This document shows, in pieces, positions 1 through 8,351 of a stretch of DNA of 64,000 nucleotides. The stretch spans positions 62,001 through 126,000 of the forward strand of contig DAINRU010000001.1 in the NCBI GenBank assembly GCA_036741695.1, given 5' to 3'. A model generated the notes under the pieces. The model was not told the origin of the DNA. It searched no databases and saw only the letters and a list, made by a program, of their open reading frames with translations. A program made the translations under genes and the position numbers. This DNA is from JAFANK01 sp036741695. Its GTDB lineage: Bacteria > Vulcanimicrobiota > Vulcanimicrobiia > Eremiobacterales > Eremiobacteraceae. Every line of letters starts with the position of its first letter. The stretch's first letter is position 1.

Positions 1-1
1 A

Positions 2-178
2 GAGCTCTTCTGGGAAGAGCAAGCGGTCAACGACCGCCTGCGGCGCATCATGGAGCGCTCGTTCCGCGATACGCTGGATCACGCTCGGCGGCTCAAGGTC
101 AACATGCGCCGTGGCGCGTATGCGGTGGCAGTCGGCCGTGTGGCCGAGGCCACAAAGCTGCGCGGCGTCTACCCCTAA
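2..178 (+). CDS. Glu/Leu/Phe/Val dehydrogenase, C-terminal fragment
   Basis: Only the last 58 residues are inside the window; the frame is open to the left edge. The tail ends AVAVGRVAEATKLRGVYP. This resembles the C-terminal helix of hexameric NAD(P)-dependent glutamate dehydrogenases, where a VxRVAxAxxLRGxxP motif closes the protein. Full-length members catalyse reversible oxidative deamination of glutamate (or of branched-chain or aromatic amino acids) in the cytoplasm. Substrate cannot be told from the tail. A long perfect hairpin follows 17 nt after the stop. Confidence 0.72.
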   Translation, partial: ELFWEEQAVNDRLRRIMERSFRDTLDHARRLKVNMRRGAYAVAVGRVAEATKLRGVYP

Positions 179-194
179 GCGCAACGCCAGGAAG

Positions 195-227
195 TGTACG
201 AGCCACAGCGTTGCTGTGGCTCGTACA
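195..227 (+). terminator. Perfect 15-bp hairpin after the dehydrogenase gene
   Basis: Arms 195-209 and 213-227 are exact reverse complements separated by a 3-nt loop (GTT). There is no clear U tract after the stem, so it may be a weak or bidirectional terminator or an mRNA-stabilising hairpin. The rest of 228-436 shows no gene I can support. Confidence 0.6.
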
Positions 228-454
228 GTCTCGACCGACAGGCCGCGCGCTCTGTCGCGTCACGTGTCGCCTGCCGCCATGGCTAGGAGTCGGCGGCATC
301 GGCGTTCGACCTAGTCCTTTCGCAGCACGACGCGGCCTTCCTGGGGAGGATAACGTCGTGAGGCGTGCTGAACATCGGCTCCCCGCAGCACGTGCATGAC
401 CGTGGCGCGAACGAACGTTCCCGTCGATTCCGCGTCGGAGGCGGACATCTCATC

Positions 455-1363
455 ATGGCTACAACTGATCGCATCGGAGTCGTCGGCGTGGGCCGGATGG
501 GCGCGAACATCGCGCGCCGTCTCAAGGACGTGGGCTATACAATCGCAGCGGTCTACGATGCGCGTCCGCAGGTGGCACAAGAGCTTGCGGCAGAGCTGGG
601 CGCCGAGGCGGCACCCACGCTGGCGCGCGTCACAGAACTCAGTGACGTCATCATCACCGTCGTCACCGACGATGCGGCGATGCGCCGCATCTTCGCCACG
701 TCAGGCGATAGCCTGTTGAACGGGGCGAAGGGCAAGCTCTTCGTCAACTGCGCGACGATCTCGCCGCAGGTCCACGTCGAGGTGGAGAAGCTCGCGAACG
801 AGCGCGGCGCGCAAAGTCTCGAGGCCTGTATGGCCAGTTCGATACCGCAGGCACGCGAGGGCACGCTCTACCTCATGTGCGGCGGCACACGAGAGGCCTT
901 CGACCGCGTCAAGTCCATGCTTGAGAAGATGAGCTCATCGCTCAAGTACATCGGTCGCAGCGGCAGCGCTGCGCAGGTCAAAGCATTGGTCAACATGGTG
1001 ATGAACATCAACACGGCTGGGCTGGCCGAAGGCCTCGGGCTCGGCGATGCGCTCGGCCTGAACCTCGACATGTTGCGCGAGGTCTTCGGCCAGACCGGCG
1101 CAGCCTCGCGCGTGCTCGCCACCGACGGCGAGGACATGCAAAACCGTGCCCACGATTGCTTCTTCTCGGCGGCGCATGCGGCGAAGGACTCCGGTATCGC
1201 GGTCGCGCTCGCCAAAGAGCGCGGTCTCGACCTGCCGCTCGCGACGGCGACGAAGGAGCAATTCGACACGATGACCGCGATCGGTCTTGGCGAGCTTGAC
1301 AAGTCGGGCATCGCCGAGCTGACGTTCCTCTCGCGCCGCGCGCGCGAGCGGACGCCGGCGTGA
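455..1363 (+). CDS. NAD(P)-dependent beta-hydroxyacid dehydrogenase (3-hydroxyisobutyrate dehydrogenase family)
   Basis: A 302-residue cytoplasmic oxidoreductase. The N-terminal Rossmann domain carries GVVGVGRMGANIARRL (GxGxMG dinucleotide motif). The C-terminal all-alpha domain contains GSAAQVKALVNMVMNIN, which matches the family motif with the catalytic lysine and conserved asparagine. Family members oxidise 3-hydroxyisobutyrate or reduce tartronate, glyoxylate or succinic semialdehyde; the substrate here is unknown. I chose ATG 455 because GGAGG (437-441) precedes it and homology begins at MATTDRIGVVG; the frame is open further upstream to 365. The next gene follows after 52 bp and may be cotranscribed. 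Confidence 0.85.
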   Translation: MATTDRIGVVGVGRMGANIARRLKDVGYTIAAVYDARPQVAQELAAELGAEAAPTLARVTELSDVIITVVTDDAAMRRIFATSGDSLLNGAKGKLFVNCATISPQVHVEVEKLANERGAQSLEACMASSIPQAREGTLYLMCGGTREAFDRVKSMLEKMSSSLKYIGRSGSAAQVKALVNMVMNINTAGLAEGLGLGDALGLNLDMLREVFGQTGAASRVLATDGEDMQNRAHDCFFSAAHAAKDSGIAVALAKERGLDLPLATATKEQFDTMTAIGLGELDKSGIAELTFLSRRARERTPA

Positions 1364-1415
1364 CCTGACCACAAGAGACTCTCACTCACACCGCTCATCC
1401 ATAGGAGGAATCACC

Positions 1416-1858
1416 ATGGCGGTCGCTTCTCAAACGAAGATCACCCCACTCATCAGCTCAGGCACCGTGGGTCCGCTCGGCGCCACCCACCTCCCCAGGC
1501 TGTGGACCAAACTGACGCTCGCCGCTGCCGGATTGCTGCCGGAAGGTTATGACGAGTGCGGTTCGGGCTTCGACGCGATGACGCTTAGCAATCTCGGACT
1601 GAACAAGGACGAGGTCATCACCTACATCCGTACGCGCAAACCGACCTACGTTGCATTCGAAGAGTGGGTCGTCCAGAAGGGGAAGACCGATCCCGAGACG
1701 ATCAAGAAGCACAACGCGGCGGTGCTCGGCTACAAGCACGCCGACGAAAAAGCCGCGCACATGCACGCGGACATGGGCAGCAAGCAGCATCACGTCAAAG
1801 ATGCGGTGACGCTCAACACGCTCGAAGATCTGCACGAGCTGCACCAGACCGTCACGAA
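1416..1858 (+). CDS. DUF5069 domain protein, cut by assembly gap
   Basis: An excellent Shine-Dalgarno (AGGAGGAA) precedes ATG 1416. The visible 147 residues include LPRLWTKLTLAAAGLLPEGY, GSGFDAMTLSNLGL and KPTYVAFEEWV, the pattern of the small uncharacterised DUF5069 family (usually about 150 residues). The 3' end is lost in the run of N at 1859-1958. Codons resuming after the gap in the same frame (KNAAVAAI then stop) probably belong to the opposite-strand hydrolase and not to this gene. Function is unknown. Confidence 0.75.
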
Positions 1859-1958
1859 NNNNNNNNNNNNNNNNNNNNNNNNNNNNNNNNNNNNNNNNNN
1901 NNNNNNNNNNNNNNNNNNNNNNNNNNNNNNNNNNNNNNNNNNNNNNNNNNNNNNNNNN
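1859..1958. other. Assembly gap (100 N)
   Basis: Exactly 100 unresolved bases, the conventional placeholder for a scaffold gap of unknown length. It truncates the 3' ends of two convergent genes, the DUF5069 gene on + and the hydrolase on -. Confidence 0.99.
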
Positions 1959-2737
1959 AAGAACGCAGCCGTCGCTGCGATATAGCGATCGAACGCCGTG
2001 CGGTGCAGATTGTGCCCTTGATCCGCAAAGATCTCGACGCGGACGTTTGCGCCGCCCTGCGCGCGGATGAAGTCGAGATCGGCCGCCGACATGACAGAAT
2101 CATCAGGACCAGCTGCGAGGATGAGCAGCGGTATGGGGTAGGCGGCGACGAGCGGGCGTACGTCCCAGCGGCCTTCGTCGACCCGGTTCTCGCTGCCTAA
2201 GCGCGCGACGGCTTCTGCTCGCATGCCGGCGACCGCGTGCAGTTTTCCGGTGATGTCGCTTTCGTGCCAGGCGTTCGAGCGCGCACGGATCTTCGCCTCG
2301 AGTTCCTGGCGCGGCAGGGCGAGGTCGCTCTCCGTATCGTCGAGGTATTCGCGCCGCCAGCTATGTGGTTCCACCCGCACCATCGGATCGATAGCCACGA
2401 CACGCGTGGCGAAGGGCTCACGGCCACCGAGCAGGGCGACGGCGCCACCCCAGGAGTGCCCGATGATAGCCGCCGGGCTGCCGATAGCGGTCGCGATCGT
2501 GCGGAGATCCGCAAGCGATCGTTCGAGCGTCATCGGTCCGAGCGTCGCCGCGGCATCGCCATGGCCGCGCTGATCGTAGGCGAACACGCGGTGCGTGCCG
2601 GCGAGCGCGTGCGCCGTCCGCACCCAGGCTTTGCGCGAGCTTGTGATGCCGTGGACGCAGATGACGCACGGGCCAGCCTCACCCCACGACTCGAGTATCG
2701 TCTGCGCGCCGTCGTCAAACGTGATGGAGCGTTCCAT
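1959..2737 (-). CDS. Alpha/beta hydrolase, 3' end in assembly gap
   Basis: 259 visible residues of a probably near-complete alpha/beta-hydrolase fold protein. VCVHG-type oxyanion segment (VICVHG, 25-30), YDQRGHG (55-60) and the nucleophile elbow GHSWGG with Ser95 are clear. An acid at Asp212/213 and a histidine in DQGHNLH (His242) complete a plausible triad. Spacing fits epoxide hydrolase, lactonase or esterase members, but the substrate cannot be assigned. It starts at ATG 2737 and runs into the N stretch, so at most a few C-terminal residues are missing. It is divergent from egtD (89 bp apart). Confidence 0.85.
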
Positions 2738-2826
2738 GCGGGGACGCTAGCCCGGTAACGCCTTGCGTTCCTGCTTGCGAGCGCAGGGCGTAAACGCATG
2801 GCCGGAAGCGTCCCACTTCAATAAAG

Positions 2827-3798
2827 ATGCCGGAAGTGGAGTGCGAATCAGCGGCGATGCCTTTCGCCGACGATGTGCGCGCGGGTCTCACGGCGCGCCC
2901 GAAAACGCTTCCTCCGAAGTATTTCTACGACGAGCTCGGCTCCGCGCTCTTCGAAGCCATCTGTCTTTTGCCAGAGTACTATCTCACGCGAGCGGAGACC
3001 GAGATATTGAGCACCCGAGCGGATGAGATCCTCGCACATGTCGAGCCCCGGCGCCTGGTCGAACTCGGCAGCGGCACGGCGGTCAAGACGCGCTATCTGA
3101 TCGAGGCGGGGCTGCGTCGCAACCGCACGCTCGACTACAGCGCGATCGATATATCGGCGACCGTGCTGGAGTCGACCGCCAAGGCGCTGCAGGCGCAGTA
3201 CCCCGGATTGACCGTGCGCAGCTTTGCCGGCGAATATTACGAGGGCATGCGCATGCTCCAGGCCGCGCAAGGCCCATCGCCTGACGTGCGCACGCTCGCG
3301 TTGTTCTTGGGGTCCAACATCGGCAATTTCGATCCACCTGAGGCGCTGCGCTTCTTGAGCGCCATCCGACGTGTGTGCGCGCCCGGCGATGCACTGCTTC
3401 TCGGCACGGATCTCAAAAAGGACCGGGCCGTGCTTGAGGCTGCATACGACGACTCGATCGGCCTCACCGCGGCGTTCGACCTCAACATCCTGGCGCGCAT
3501 CAATCGCGAGCTCGGCGGAGCCTTCGATTTGCGCAAATTCCGCCACCGTGCGACCTACGACGAACGGGCGGGCCGCGTCGAGATGCATCTCGAGAGCCTC
3601 GTCGACCAGGTCGTGCCGATCCGCGCACTGCCGCTTGACGTCGCCTTCGCAGCCGGCGAGACGATCCACACGGAATCATCGTACAAGTTCTCGCGTGATG
3701 ACGTGCGCCGGCTGGCGAGCGACGCCGGCTTTACACTAGAGCACGTGTGGACCGATGCAGGCGAGCGATTCGCCTGCAACCTTCTGCGCTGCGCGTGA
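2827..3798 (+). CDS. egtD: L-histidine N(alpha)-methyltransferase EgtD
   Basis: A 323-residue SAM-dependent methyltransferase of the EgtD/DUF2260 family, which trimethylates histidine to hercynine, the first committed step of ergothioneine synthesis. Diagnostic segments are KYFYDELGSALFEAICLLPEYYLTRAE near the N terminus, the SAM-binding VELGSGTAVKTRYLIEA, ALFLGSNIGNF, and GTDLKKDRAVLEAAYDD. The C-terminal HTESSYKFS segment is also typical. No egtB (sulfoxide synthase) or egtC is in the window, so the pathway must be completed elsewhere or hercynine used directly. The convergent transporter 24 bp downstream belongs to the OpuB/OpuC class, some members of which import ergothioneine. ATG 2857 is an alternative start. 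Confidence 0.88.
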   Translation: MPEVECESAAMPFADDVRAGLTARPKTLPPKYFYDELGSALFEAICLLPEYYLTRAETEILSTRADEILAHVEPRRLVELGSGTAVKTRYLIEAGLRRNRTLDYSAIDISATVLESTAKALQAQYPGLTVRSFAGEYYEGMRMLQAAQGPSPDVRTLALFLGSNIGNFDPPEALRFLSAIRRVCAPGDALLLGTDLKKDRAVLEAAYDDSIGLTAAFDLNILARINRELGGAFDLRKFRHRATYDERAGRVEMHLESLVDQVVPIRALPLDVAFAAGETIHTESSYKFSRDDVRRLASDAGFTLEHVWTDAGERFACNLLRCA

Positions 3799-3822
3799 GC
3801 GCCGCACGCTTACTCGCCGCGA

Positions 3823-4440
3823 CTACGCCTTGATGGCATACACGTCTTCGAGTTTGCGCAGGGCATAGTCGGCCGCAAACGCGAGGACCACAGCGGCAAG
3901 TGCCCCGGCCACCGCCTTGTCCGGGTAATCGTGTTCGATGCCGTCGAGCACGAGCGTGCCCAGCCCGCCCGCATTGATCCAGGCGGCGACGGTCGCGATG
4001 CCGATGAGCGAGACCACTGCCAGGCGGACGCCCGCGATGAACACGGGCGTGGCCAGCGGCCGCTCGACGCGCCACATCGTCTGGACCGCGCTCATCCCCA
4101 TGGCGCGGGCGGCTTCGAGCGTGGCGGCGTCGACCCCGCGCAACGCGGCCGCTGTGTTGCGCACGAGAATCATCTGCGCATACGCGGCGAGCGCGACGAC
4201 CGCGGTCCAAAAGCCGAGTCCTAACGCCGGGATGAGCAGCGCGAAGAGCGCAAGGCTGGGAATGGTGTAGATGATGCCCAAGACGCCATAGACAGGCACG
4301 GCCAGCGCGCGATAGCGCGCCACGGCGACGCCCGCAGGCAGCGCGATGACGAGCGCCAGCGCGAGCGCGACGCCGACCAACGCCACATGCTCCAAGCCCA
4401 AGCGTGCGACGAGCACCGGATGGTGGACGAGATAGCTCAC
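3823..4440 (-). CDS. ABC transporter permease, OpuB/OpuC (betaine/choline/ergothioneine) type
   Basis: 205 residues with about five to six hydrophobic segments and the EAA-like loop ATLEAARAMGMSAVQTMWRVERPLA of binding-protein-dependent permeases. GLGTLVLDGI and AAWINAGGLGTL near the C terminus are typical of ProW/OpuBB proteins. It is the last gene of a four-gene minus-strand operon (permease, binding protein, ATPase, permease), overlapping the ATPase stop by 4 nt. It would form a heteromeric channel with the other permease (6315-6965). Substrate is a quaternary amine by family. Confidence 0.85.
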   Translation of the reverse strand: MSYLVHHPVLVARLGLEHVALVGVALALALVIALPAGVAVARYRALAVPVYGVLGIIYTIPSLALFALLIPALGLGFWTAVVALAAYAQMILVRNTAAALRGVDAATLEAARAMGMSAVQTMWRVERPLATPVFIAGVRLAVVSLIGIATVAAWINAGGLGTLVLDGIEHDYPDKAVAGALAAVVLAFAADYALRKLEDVYAIKA

Positions 4441-5417
4441 GACTGCCCCCCGCTGCCGGCTGCATGCGCTGCAGACAGCATGCGCTCGAGCGTGAGCGTG
4501 CCGAGCGCTGCGCCTGCTTCGTCGACGACCCGCAGCTGCAAGACGCCTGCGACGAGCATCGCCGAGAGCGCGGCGCGCAGATCGCTCGAGGCGAGGATCG
4601 CTGGAGCATCGCCTGGAGCTGTGGTGTGGGCGTCCAGCGTGACGTCGTGCACCAAAATGAGCGCGAAACGGCGCACGAGGTCGCCTGAGTTGACGAGTTC
4701 GCTGACGAACGCATCGGCGGGCCGAGCGAGGATGTCAAGCGGACGGGCGTACTGCACCACGGCGCCGGCGCGCATCACGACGATGCGGTCGGCCAGGCGG
4801 ATCGCTTCGTCGACATCGTGGGTCACGAACAAGACTGTCTTATGCAAGCGCTGCTGCAGCCTCAGCATTTCGGACTGCAGCCGCGTGCGCTCGATCGCGT
4901 CAAGAGCGCCGAACGGTTCGTCCATAAGCAAGATGTCGGGATCGGCTGCTAGGGCTCGGGCCAAACCGACCCGCTGTTGCTGCCCGCCCGAGAGCGCGGC
5001 GGGAAAGCGCGCGCCGAATTGCGCTGCCGGCACGCCCACGAGCTCCAGCATCTCGTCGACGCGCGCGCGAATGCGTTCCGCGGGCCAGCCGAGCAGAGAC
5101 GGCACGACCGCTACGTTGCTCGCGACGGTCATGTGCGGGAACAACCCGATCTGCTGGATCACGTAACCGATCCCGCGGCGCAGCGTGGTCGCGTCGACGG
5201 CGCGCGCGTCGCGCCCATTGACGAGAATCGTGCCGGAGGTGGGCTCGATCAAGCGGTTCACCGTCTTGAGCAATGTGGTCTTGCCGCAGCCTGACGGCCC
5301 TAGGAGGACGACGAAGTCGCCGTGCGCCACGTCGAACGAGACGTCGTCGACGACTCTTTGGCCCGGGCGATACTCTTTGACGACGTGCTGGAAGGCGACC
5401 GCTGTATCGGCTGTCAC
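4437..5417 (-). CDS. ABC transporter ATP-binding protein, ProV/OpuA type
   Basis: 326-residue ATPase energising the quaternary amine importer. Walker A GPSGCGKTT (40-48), signature LSGGQQQR (142-149), Walker B ILLMDEP (162-168) and the H-loop histidine (His200) are intact. The roughly 90 residues beyond the nucleotide-binding domain contain a weak CBS-like region, as in the osmosensing OpuA/ProV subfamily, but shorter. GTG 5417 is the likely start: it lies 5 nt after the stop of the binding-protein gene, and homology begins at TADTAVAFQHVVKEY. Residues encoded further upstream are low-complexity arginine and unlikely to be translated. Confidence 0.9.
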   Translation of the reverse strand: MTADTAVAFQHVVKEYRPGQRVVDDVSFDVAHGDFVVLLGPSGCGKTTLLKTVNRLIEPTSGTILVNGRDARAVDATTLRRGIGYVIQQIGLFPHMTVASNVAVVPSLLGWPAERIRARVDEMLELVGVPAAQFGARFPAALSGGQQQRVGLARALAADPDILLMDEPFGALDAIERTRLQSEMLRLQQRLHKTVLFVTHDVDEAIRLADRIVVMRAGAVVQYARPLDILARPADAFVSELVNSGDLVRRFALILVHDVTLDAHTTAPGDAPAILASSDLRAALSAMLVAGVLQLRVVDEAGAALGTLTLERMLSAAHAAGSGGQS

Positions 5418-5422
5418 GTTAG

Positions 5423-6307
5423 TCAACCCGGGACGAGACCGATGGCGGCGAGGTAGCCGGCGGCGACGTCGGCGGGTTCCTCGTGCTTGCCGTCGACACG
5501 CCAATTCAGATCGCGCATGGTCGCGTCAGTGAGATGCGGCGCCAGCGGGTTGAGCACGCCTGGGATGGATGGGAAGCGCCGGATCGCGTCAGCGCGCACG
5601 AGTGGCGCGACTTGATACGGCGGAAAGAAATGCTTGTCATCGTCAAGCACCACAAGATGATAGGCGTCGATCTGCCCATCCGTGCCGAAGGCGACGACCA
5701 CGTCGACGTCGCCCTGCAGAAGCGCGCGATACTTGAGCCCGATGTCGATGAGCTTCACGCTGCCGAAACGGAAGCCGTCATAGGCTCGCTGCAGTCCGGG
5801 CAGACCATCGGGCCGATCGGTGAACTCAGGCACGGCCCCCAAGCGCAACTGCGGTGCGAGCCGCGCGCAATCGGAAAGACTGACAAGCCCAAGTCGCTCG
5901 GAGATCTGCTTGGTGGTGGCCAGCGCCTGCGTGTCGTTCATAGGTGCCGGGGCGAGCCACGTCAAGCCATAGCGCTGCTGGTACTCGCGCTTCACCGTCT
6001 CGTAGACCGCATCGCGGCCGTGCATGGGCGGCAGCTTGAGCTGGGTGAGCAGTGCCGTACCCGTATACTCCGGATAGAGGTCGATCTCGCCGCGCAGGAG
6101 TGACGCCATGGCGATATTGGTTCCGCCCAGGTCGAGCTTGCGTTGAACCGGCAGACCGGCATGCTCGAGCAGGCGTGCGTACATCTCGCCCAGCAGCAGC
6201 TCTTCGGCGAAGTTCTTCGAGCCGACGGACAGCCCGGGCGTGCGTCGCGCGCATGCGCCCGCGAGCACGAGCGAACCAAGCGTCAGCAGGGCGCCGGCGC
6301 GCGTCAT
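5423..6307 (-). CDS. Quaternary amine substrate-binding lipoprotein, OpuBC/ProX type
   Basis: 294 residues. The N terminus MTRAGALLTLGSLVLAGAC is a signal peptide ending in a lipobox-like LAGAC, so the mature protein is probably lipid-anchored. The body starts VGSKNFAEELLLGEMYARLLE, the classic opening of OpuAC-family binding proteins, and contains DLYPEYTGTALL, also diagnostic. Family members bind glycine betaine, carnitine, choline or ergothioneine in an aromatic cage. ATG 6307 was chosen because it precedes the signal peptide and sits 7 nt after the upstream permease stop. The neighbour egtD makes ergothioneine a candidate ligand, which is inference. Confidence 0.87.
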   Translation of the reverse strand: MTRAGALLTLGSLVLAGACARRTPGLSVGSKNFAEELLLGEMYARLLEHAGLPVQRKLDLGGTNIAMASLLRGEIDLYPEYTGTALLTQLKLPPMHGRDAVYETVKREYQQRYGLTWLAPAPMNDTQALATTKQISERLGLVSLSDCARLAPQLRLGAVPEFTDRPDGLPGLQRAYDGFRFGSVKLIDIGLKYRALLQGDVDVVVAFGTDGQIDAYHLVVLDDDKHFFPPYQVAPLVRADAIRRFPSIPGVLNPLAPHLTDATMRDLNWRVDGKHEEPADVAAGYLAAIGLVPG

Positions 6308-6314
6308 GACGCCG

Positions 6315-6965
6315 TTAGCCACGGGCTGAATCTCGCCGCTGCCAGGCGGCCACACTCGACGCTGCACCAAGCACGACCTCAGCGAACAGCGCGAGCAACG
6401 CCACCGTCACGCCGCCGAGCAGCAGCTGTCGCATGTCGTTGTTCGCCAAGCCGTCGAGGATGAACGTGCCAAGCCCACCCGCACCGATGAACGCTGCCAG
6501 AGTCGCCGACGCGATGACCTCGACCGTGCTCGTGCGCAGGCCGGCGATCACGACGGGCAGCGCCAGCGGATACTCAACCCGTGCGAGCAGCCGTGCCCTG
6601 CGCATGCCCATGCCCAGCGCAGCCTCGCGGATCGCCGGATCGATGCCGCGCAACGCGACGTCGGTGTTGATGAGGATAGGCGGACAGGCGAGCAGGATGA
6701 GCGCGACGAGCGCCGAGCGGAATCCGACGCCGTAGATCGGCAGCATGAAGGCCAACACGGCGAGACTGGGCACGACGCGTGCAGCGGTGACGACGCTGAC
6801 GACCGAACGGCCGCCACGTGCGCGTGACGTCCAGATCCCCAAGGGGACGCAAGTGAGCACCGCGACGATGAGCGCCGCAGCGCTCAGGGACACGTGTTCG
6901 CGCACGGCGAGCCAGAGATCGGACTGATGCGCAAGCGCGTAGGACCATGTCTGTAACAGCAGCAT
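6315..6965 (-). CDS. ABC transporter permease, OpuB/OpuC type (first gene of operon)
   Basis: 216 residues with several membrane segments and the permease loop PAIREAALGMGMRRARLLARVEYPLALPV. GAGGLGTFILDGLANND near the end matches ProW/OpuBB. It is paralogous to the permease at 3823-4440, giving two permeases per transporter. ATG 6965 is preferred over upstream in-frame codons, since the extension to 7061 runs through the palindromic repeats. The operon promoter probably lies in or near the repeat region at 6990-7110. Confidence 0.85.
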   Translation of the reverse strand: MLLLQTWSYALAHQSDLWLAVREHVSLSAAALIVAVLTCVPLGIWTSRARGGRSVVSVVTAARVVPSLAVLAFMLPIYGVGFRSALVALILLACPPILINTDVALRGIDPAIREAALGMGMRRARLLARVEYPLALPVVIAGLRTSTVEVIASATLAAFIGAGGLGTFILDGLANNDMRQLLLGGVTVALLALFAEVVLGAASSVAAWQRRDSARG

Positions 6966-7033
6966 CGACGCGTCCCCGCCTTCTGCGCGCCGCGCGGCGA
7001 GACCCGCACCTTGCCGCAACGGACCTTTGAAGC

Positions 7034-7053
7034 AACGGACCTTTAGGTCCGTT
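7034..7053. repeat. Dispersed 20-nt palindrome, copy 1
   Basis: Arms AACGGACCT and AGGTCCGTT around a TT centre. A half copy (GCAACGGACCTTT) lies just upstream at 7016-7028. The same unit, with an upstream GAAGC or GTAGC context, recurs at 7076, 15755 and 53297, with a diverged form at 60651. It could form a hairpin in RNA read either way between the divergent transporter operon and sixA. Confidence 0.9.
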
Positions 7054-7075
7054 CTTACCACGCAACGTTTGCAGC

Positions 7076-7095
7076 AACGGACCTTTAGGTCCGTT
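7076..7095. repeat. Dispersed 20-nt palindrome, copy 2
   Basis: Identical to the copy 23 bp upstream, preceded by GCAGC and followed by a partial third arm TTAGGTCC (7095-7102). The tandem arrangement of one half and two full units suggests local expansion. Confidence 0.9.
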
Positions 7096-7145
7096 TAGGT
7101 CCAGCGTCGGAAGGCGTGCCGCCGTGCCCGGCCAAGTTTTGGGTC

Positions 7146-7646
7146 ATGGAGATATATCTATTGCGACATGGGATCGCCCAGGAACGCGATCCCAAGAAAT
7201 ATCCAGACGATCGCTTACGCCCGCTCACCACAGAAGGCCTGGAGCGGATGCGCGAGATCGTGCGCGGCATGCTCAAGCTCGGGGTCGAGTTCGATGCGGT
7301 GTTCGACAGCGGTTACACGCGAGCCCGGCAGACCACCGAGGCCGTCACCGATGCGTACCGCATCGACAGCGCCGACATCACCACCTCTCCGGCGCTGGAG
7401 CCGGAACGCAATCCCGCCGATGTGTTGGGGATGCTCGAGGCCACCAAGGGAGCCAAGCGCGTGCTTATCGTGGGCCACGAACCACACCTGAGCCTCACCG
7501 TCGCCTACCTGACCGGTGGCCGCGACGGCGACGCCTTCGATTTCAAAAAGGGTGCGCTTGCCCGCGTCGACCTGCAGGCGCTCAAAAAGGGCACCGGCAC
7601 GCTCATGTATTTGCTGCCGCCCAAGGTGCTGCGAAAGATCCGCTAA
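7146..7646 (+). CDS. sixA: Phosphohistidine phosphatase SixA family
   Basis: 166-residue histidine phosphatase. The N-terminal LLRHGIA places catalytic His8 and the phosphate-binding arginine. TRARQTTEAV and the second histidine in VGHEPHLS complete the branch-1 phosphatase active site. The short length and RHGIA opening match SixA, which dephosphorylates phosphohistidine on HPt domains or nitrogen-PTS proteins. ATG 7146 starts the homology; ATG 7116 would add ten residues with no family match. The gene is convergent with the phosphoribosyltransferase gene (2 bp apart). Confidence 0.85.
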   Translation: MEIYLLRHGIAQERDPKKYPDDRLRPLTTEGLERMREIVRGMLKLGVEFDAVFDSGYTRARQTTEAVTDAYRIDSADITTSPALEPERNPADVLGMLEATKGAKRVLIVGHEPHLSLTVAYLTGGRDGDAFDFKKGALARVDLQALKKGTGTLMYLLPPKVLRKIR

Positions 7647-7648
7647 GG

Positions 7649-8314
7649 CTAGAGGCCGCTCGCGCTGCGTGCGCGTGCGCGCGCGAGTTCATCGCGCACT
7701 CTCGCGTCCGTGACCTCCTGGAACATGAAATAATAGCGCCCCACCGCGAATGGCAGCTCGCGCGACGCGACGAGCACGACGAGTTCGTCGCAGTGCGGGC
7801 GCAGGTGTGCCGCGCAGTCCGCCGGCGCGACGGGCACGGCGCAGGCGACGTGCGATGCGCCCAGCGTGCGGGCGGCATTGATCGCGCACATCATGGTCGC
7901 TGACGTGGCGATGCCGTCGTCCACGATGATCACGGGCTTCCCATCGACGGACAATGGAGGATTGTCGCCGCGCAAGCGCTCCTCGAGGGCGCGCGCCTGC
8001 TGGCTGGCGCGGTTGAAGAGCGACTGTGCCACCGTCTGCGAGAAACCACCGGCATGCTCGGTCGCGACCGCCTCGCCGTGCGCCGAGACGGCGCCGATGG
8101 CGAGTTCGGGTTGCATCGGGTGTCCGACTTTGCGGACGACGAGGACGTCGAGTGGCACGTGAAGCGCCTCCGCCACTGCAGCTGCAACCACCACGCCGCC
8201 GCGCGCCACGCCCAAGACCACGGCGCCCGGCTGGGCGTGCAGCACTCGCGCCAGTTGCACACCGGCGGCACGTCGATCGAGAAATGGGAGATCGGGTTCT
8301 TCGGATGGCTCCAC
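7649..8314 (-). CDS. Phosphoribosyltransferase domain protein
   Basis: 221 residues. VIIVDDGIATSATM is a canonical PRPP-binding loop, and VLGVARGGVVVAAAVAEALHVPLDVLVVRKVGHP is the conserved N-terminal part of the stand-alone phosphoribosyltransferases often annotated as putative PRTases or erythromycin-esterase partners. The base substrate is unknown. GTG 8314 is likely: it gives a protein starting EPSEEPDLPFLDRR, and residues upstream in this frame overlap the PilZ gene. It lies 37 bp after the PilZ gene on the same strand. Confidence 0.82.
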   Translation of the reverse strand: MEPSEEPDLPFLDRRAAGVQLARVLHAQPGAVVLGVARGGVVVAAAVAEALHVPLDVLVVRKVGHPMQPELAIGAVSAHGEAVATEHAGGFSQTVAQSLFNRASQQARALEERLRGDNPPLSVDGKPVIIVDDGIATSATMMCAINAARTLGASHVACAVPVAPADCAAHLRPHCDELVVLVASRELPFAVGRYYFMFQEVTDARVRDELARARARSASGL

Positions 8315-8351
8315 GCTCGGGAGCGTTCGGTGGGCCCGCGAGGCGCACCGC

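Noticed and set aside
1959..1985. Continuation of the DUF5069 protein after the gap
   Set aside because: The gap length is unknown, so the frame across it is meaningless. The sequence right of the gap fits the antisense hydrolase.
3731..4738. 335-residue minus-strand frame overlapping the permease and ATPase genes
   Set aside because: It is in another frame of the same strand as two well-supported ABC genes, and its product is Arg/Ala-rich without motifs.
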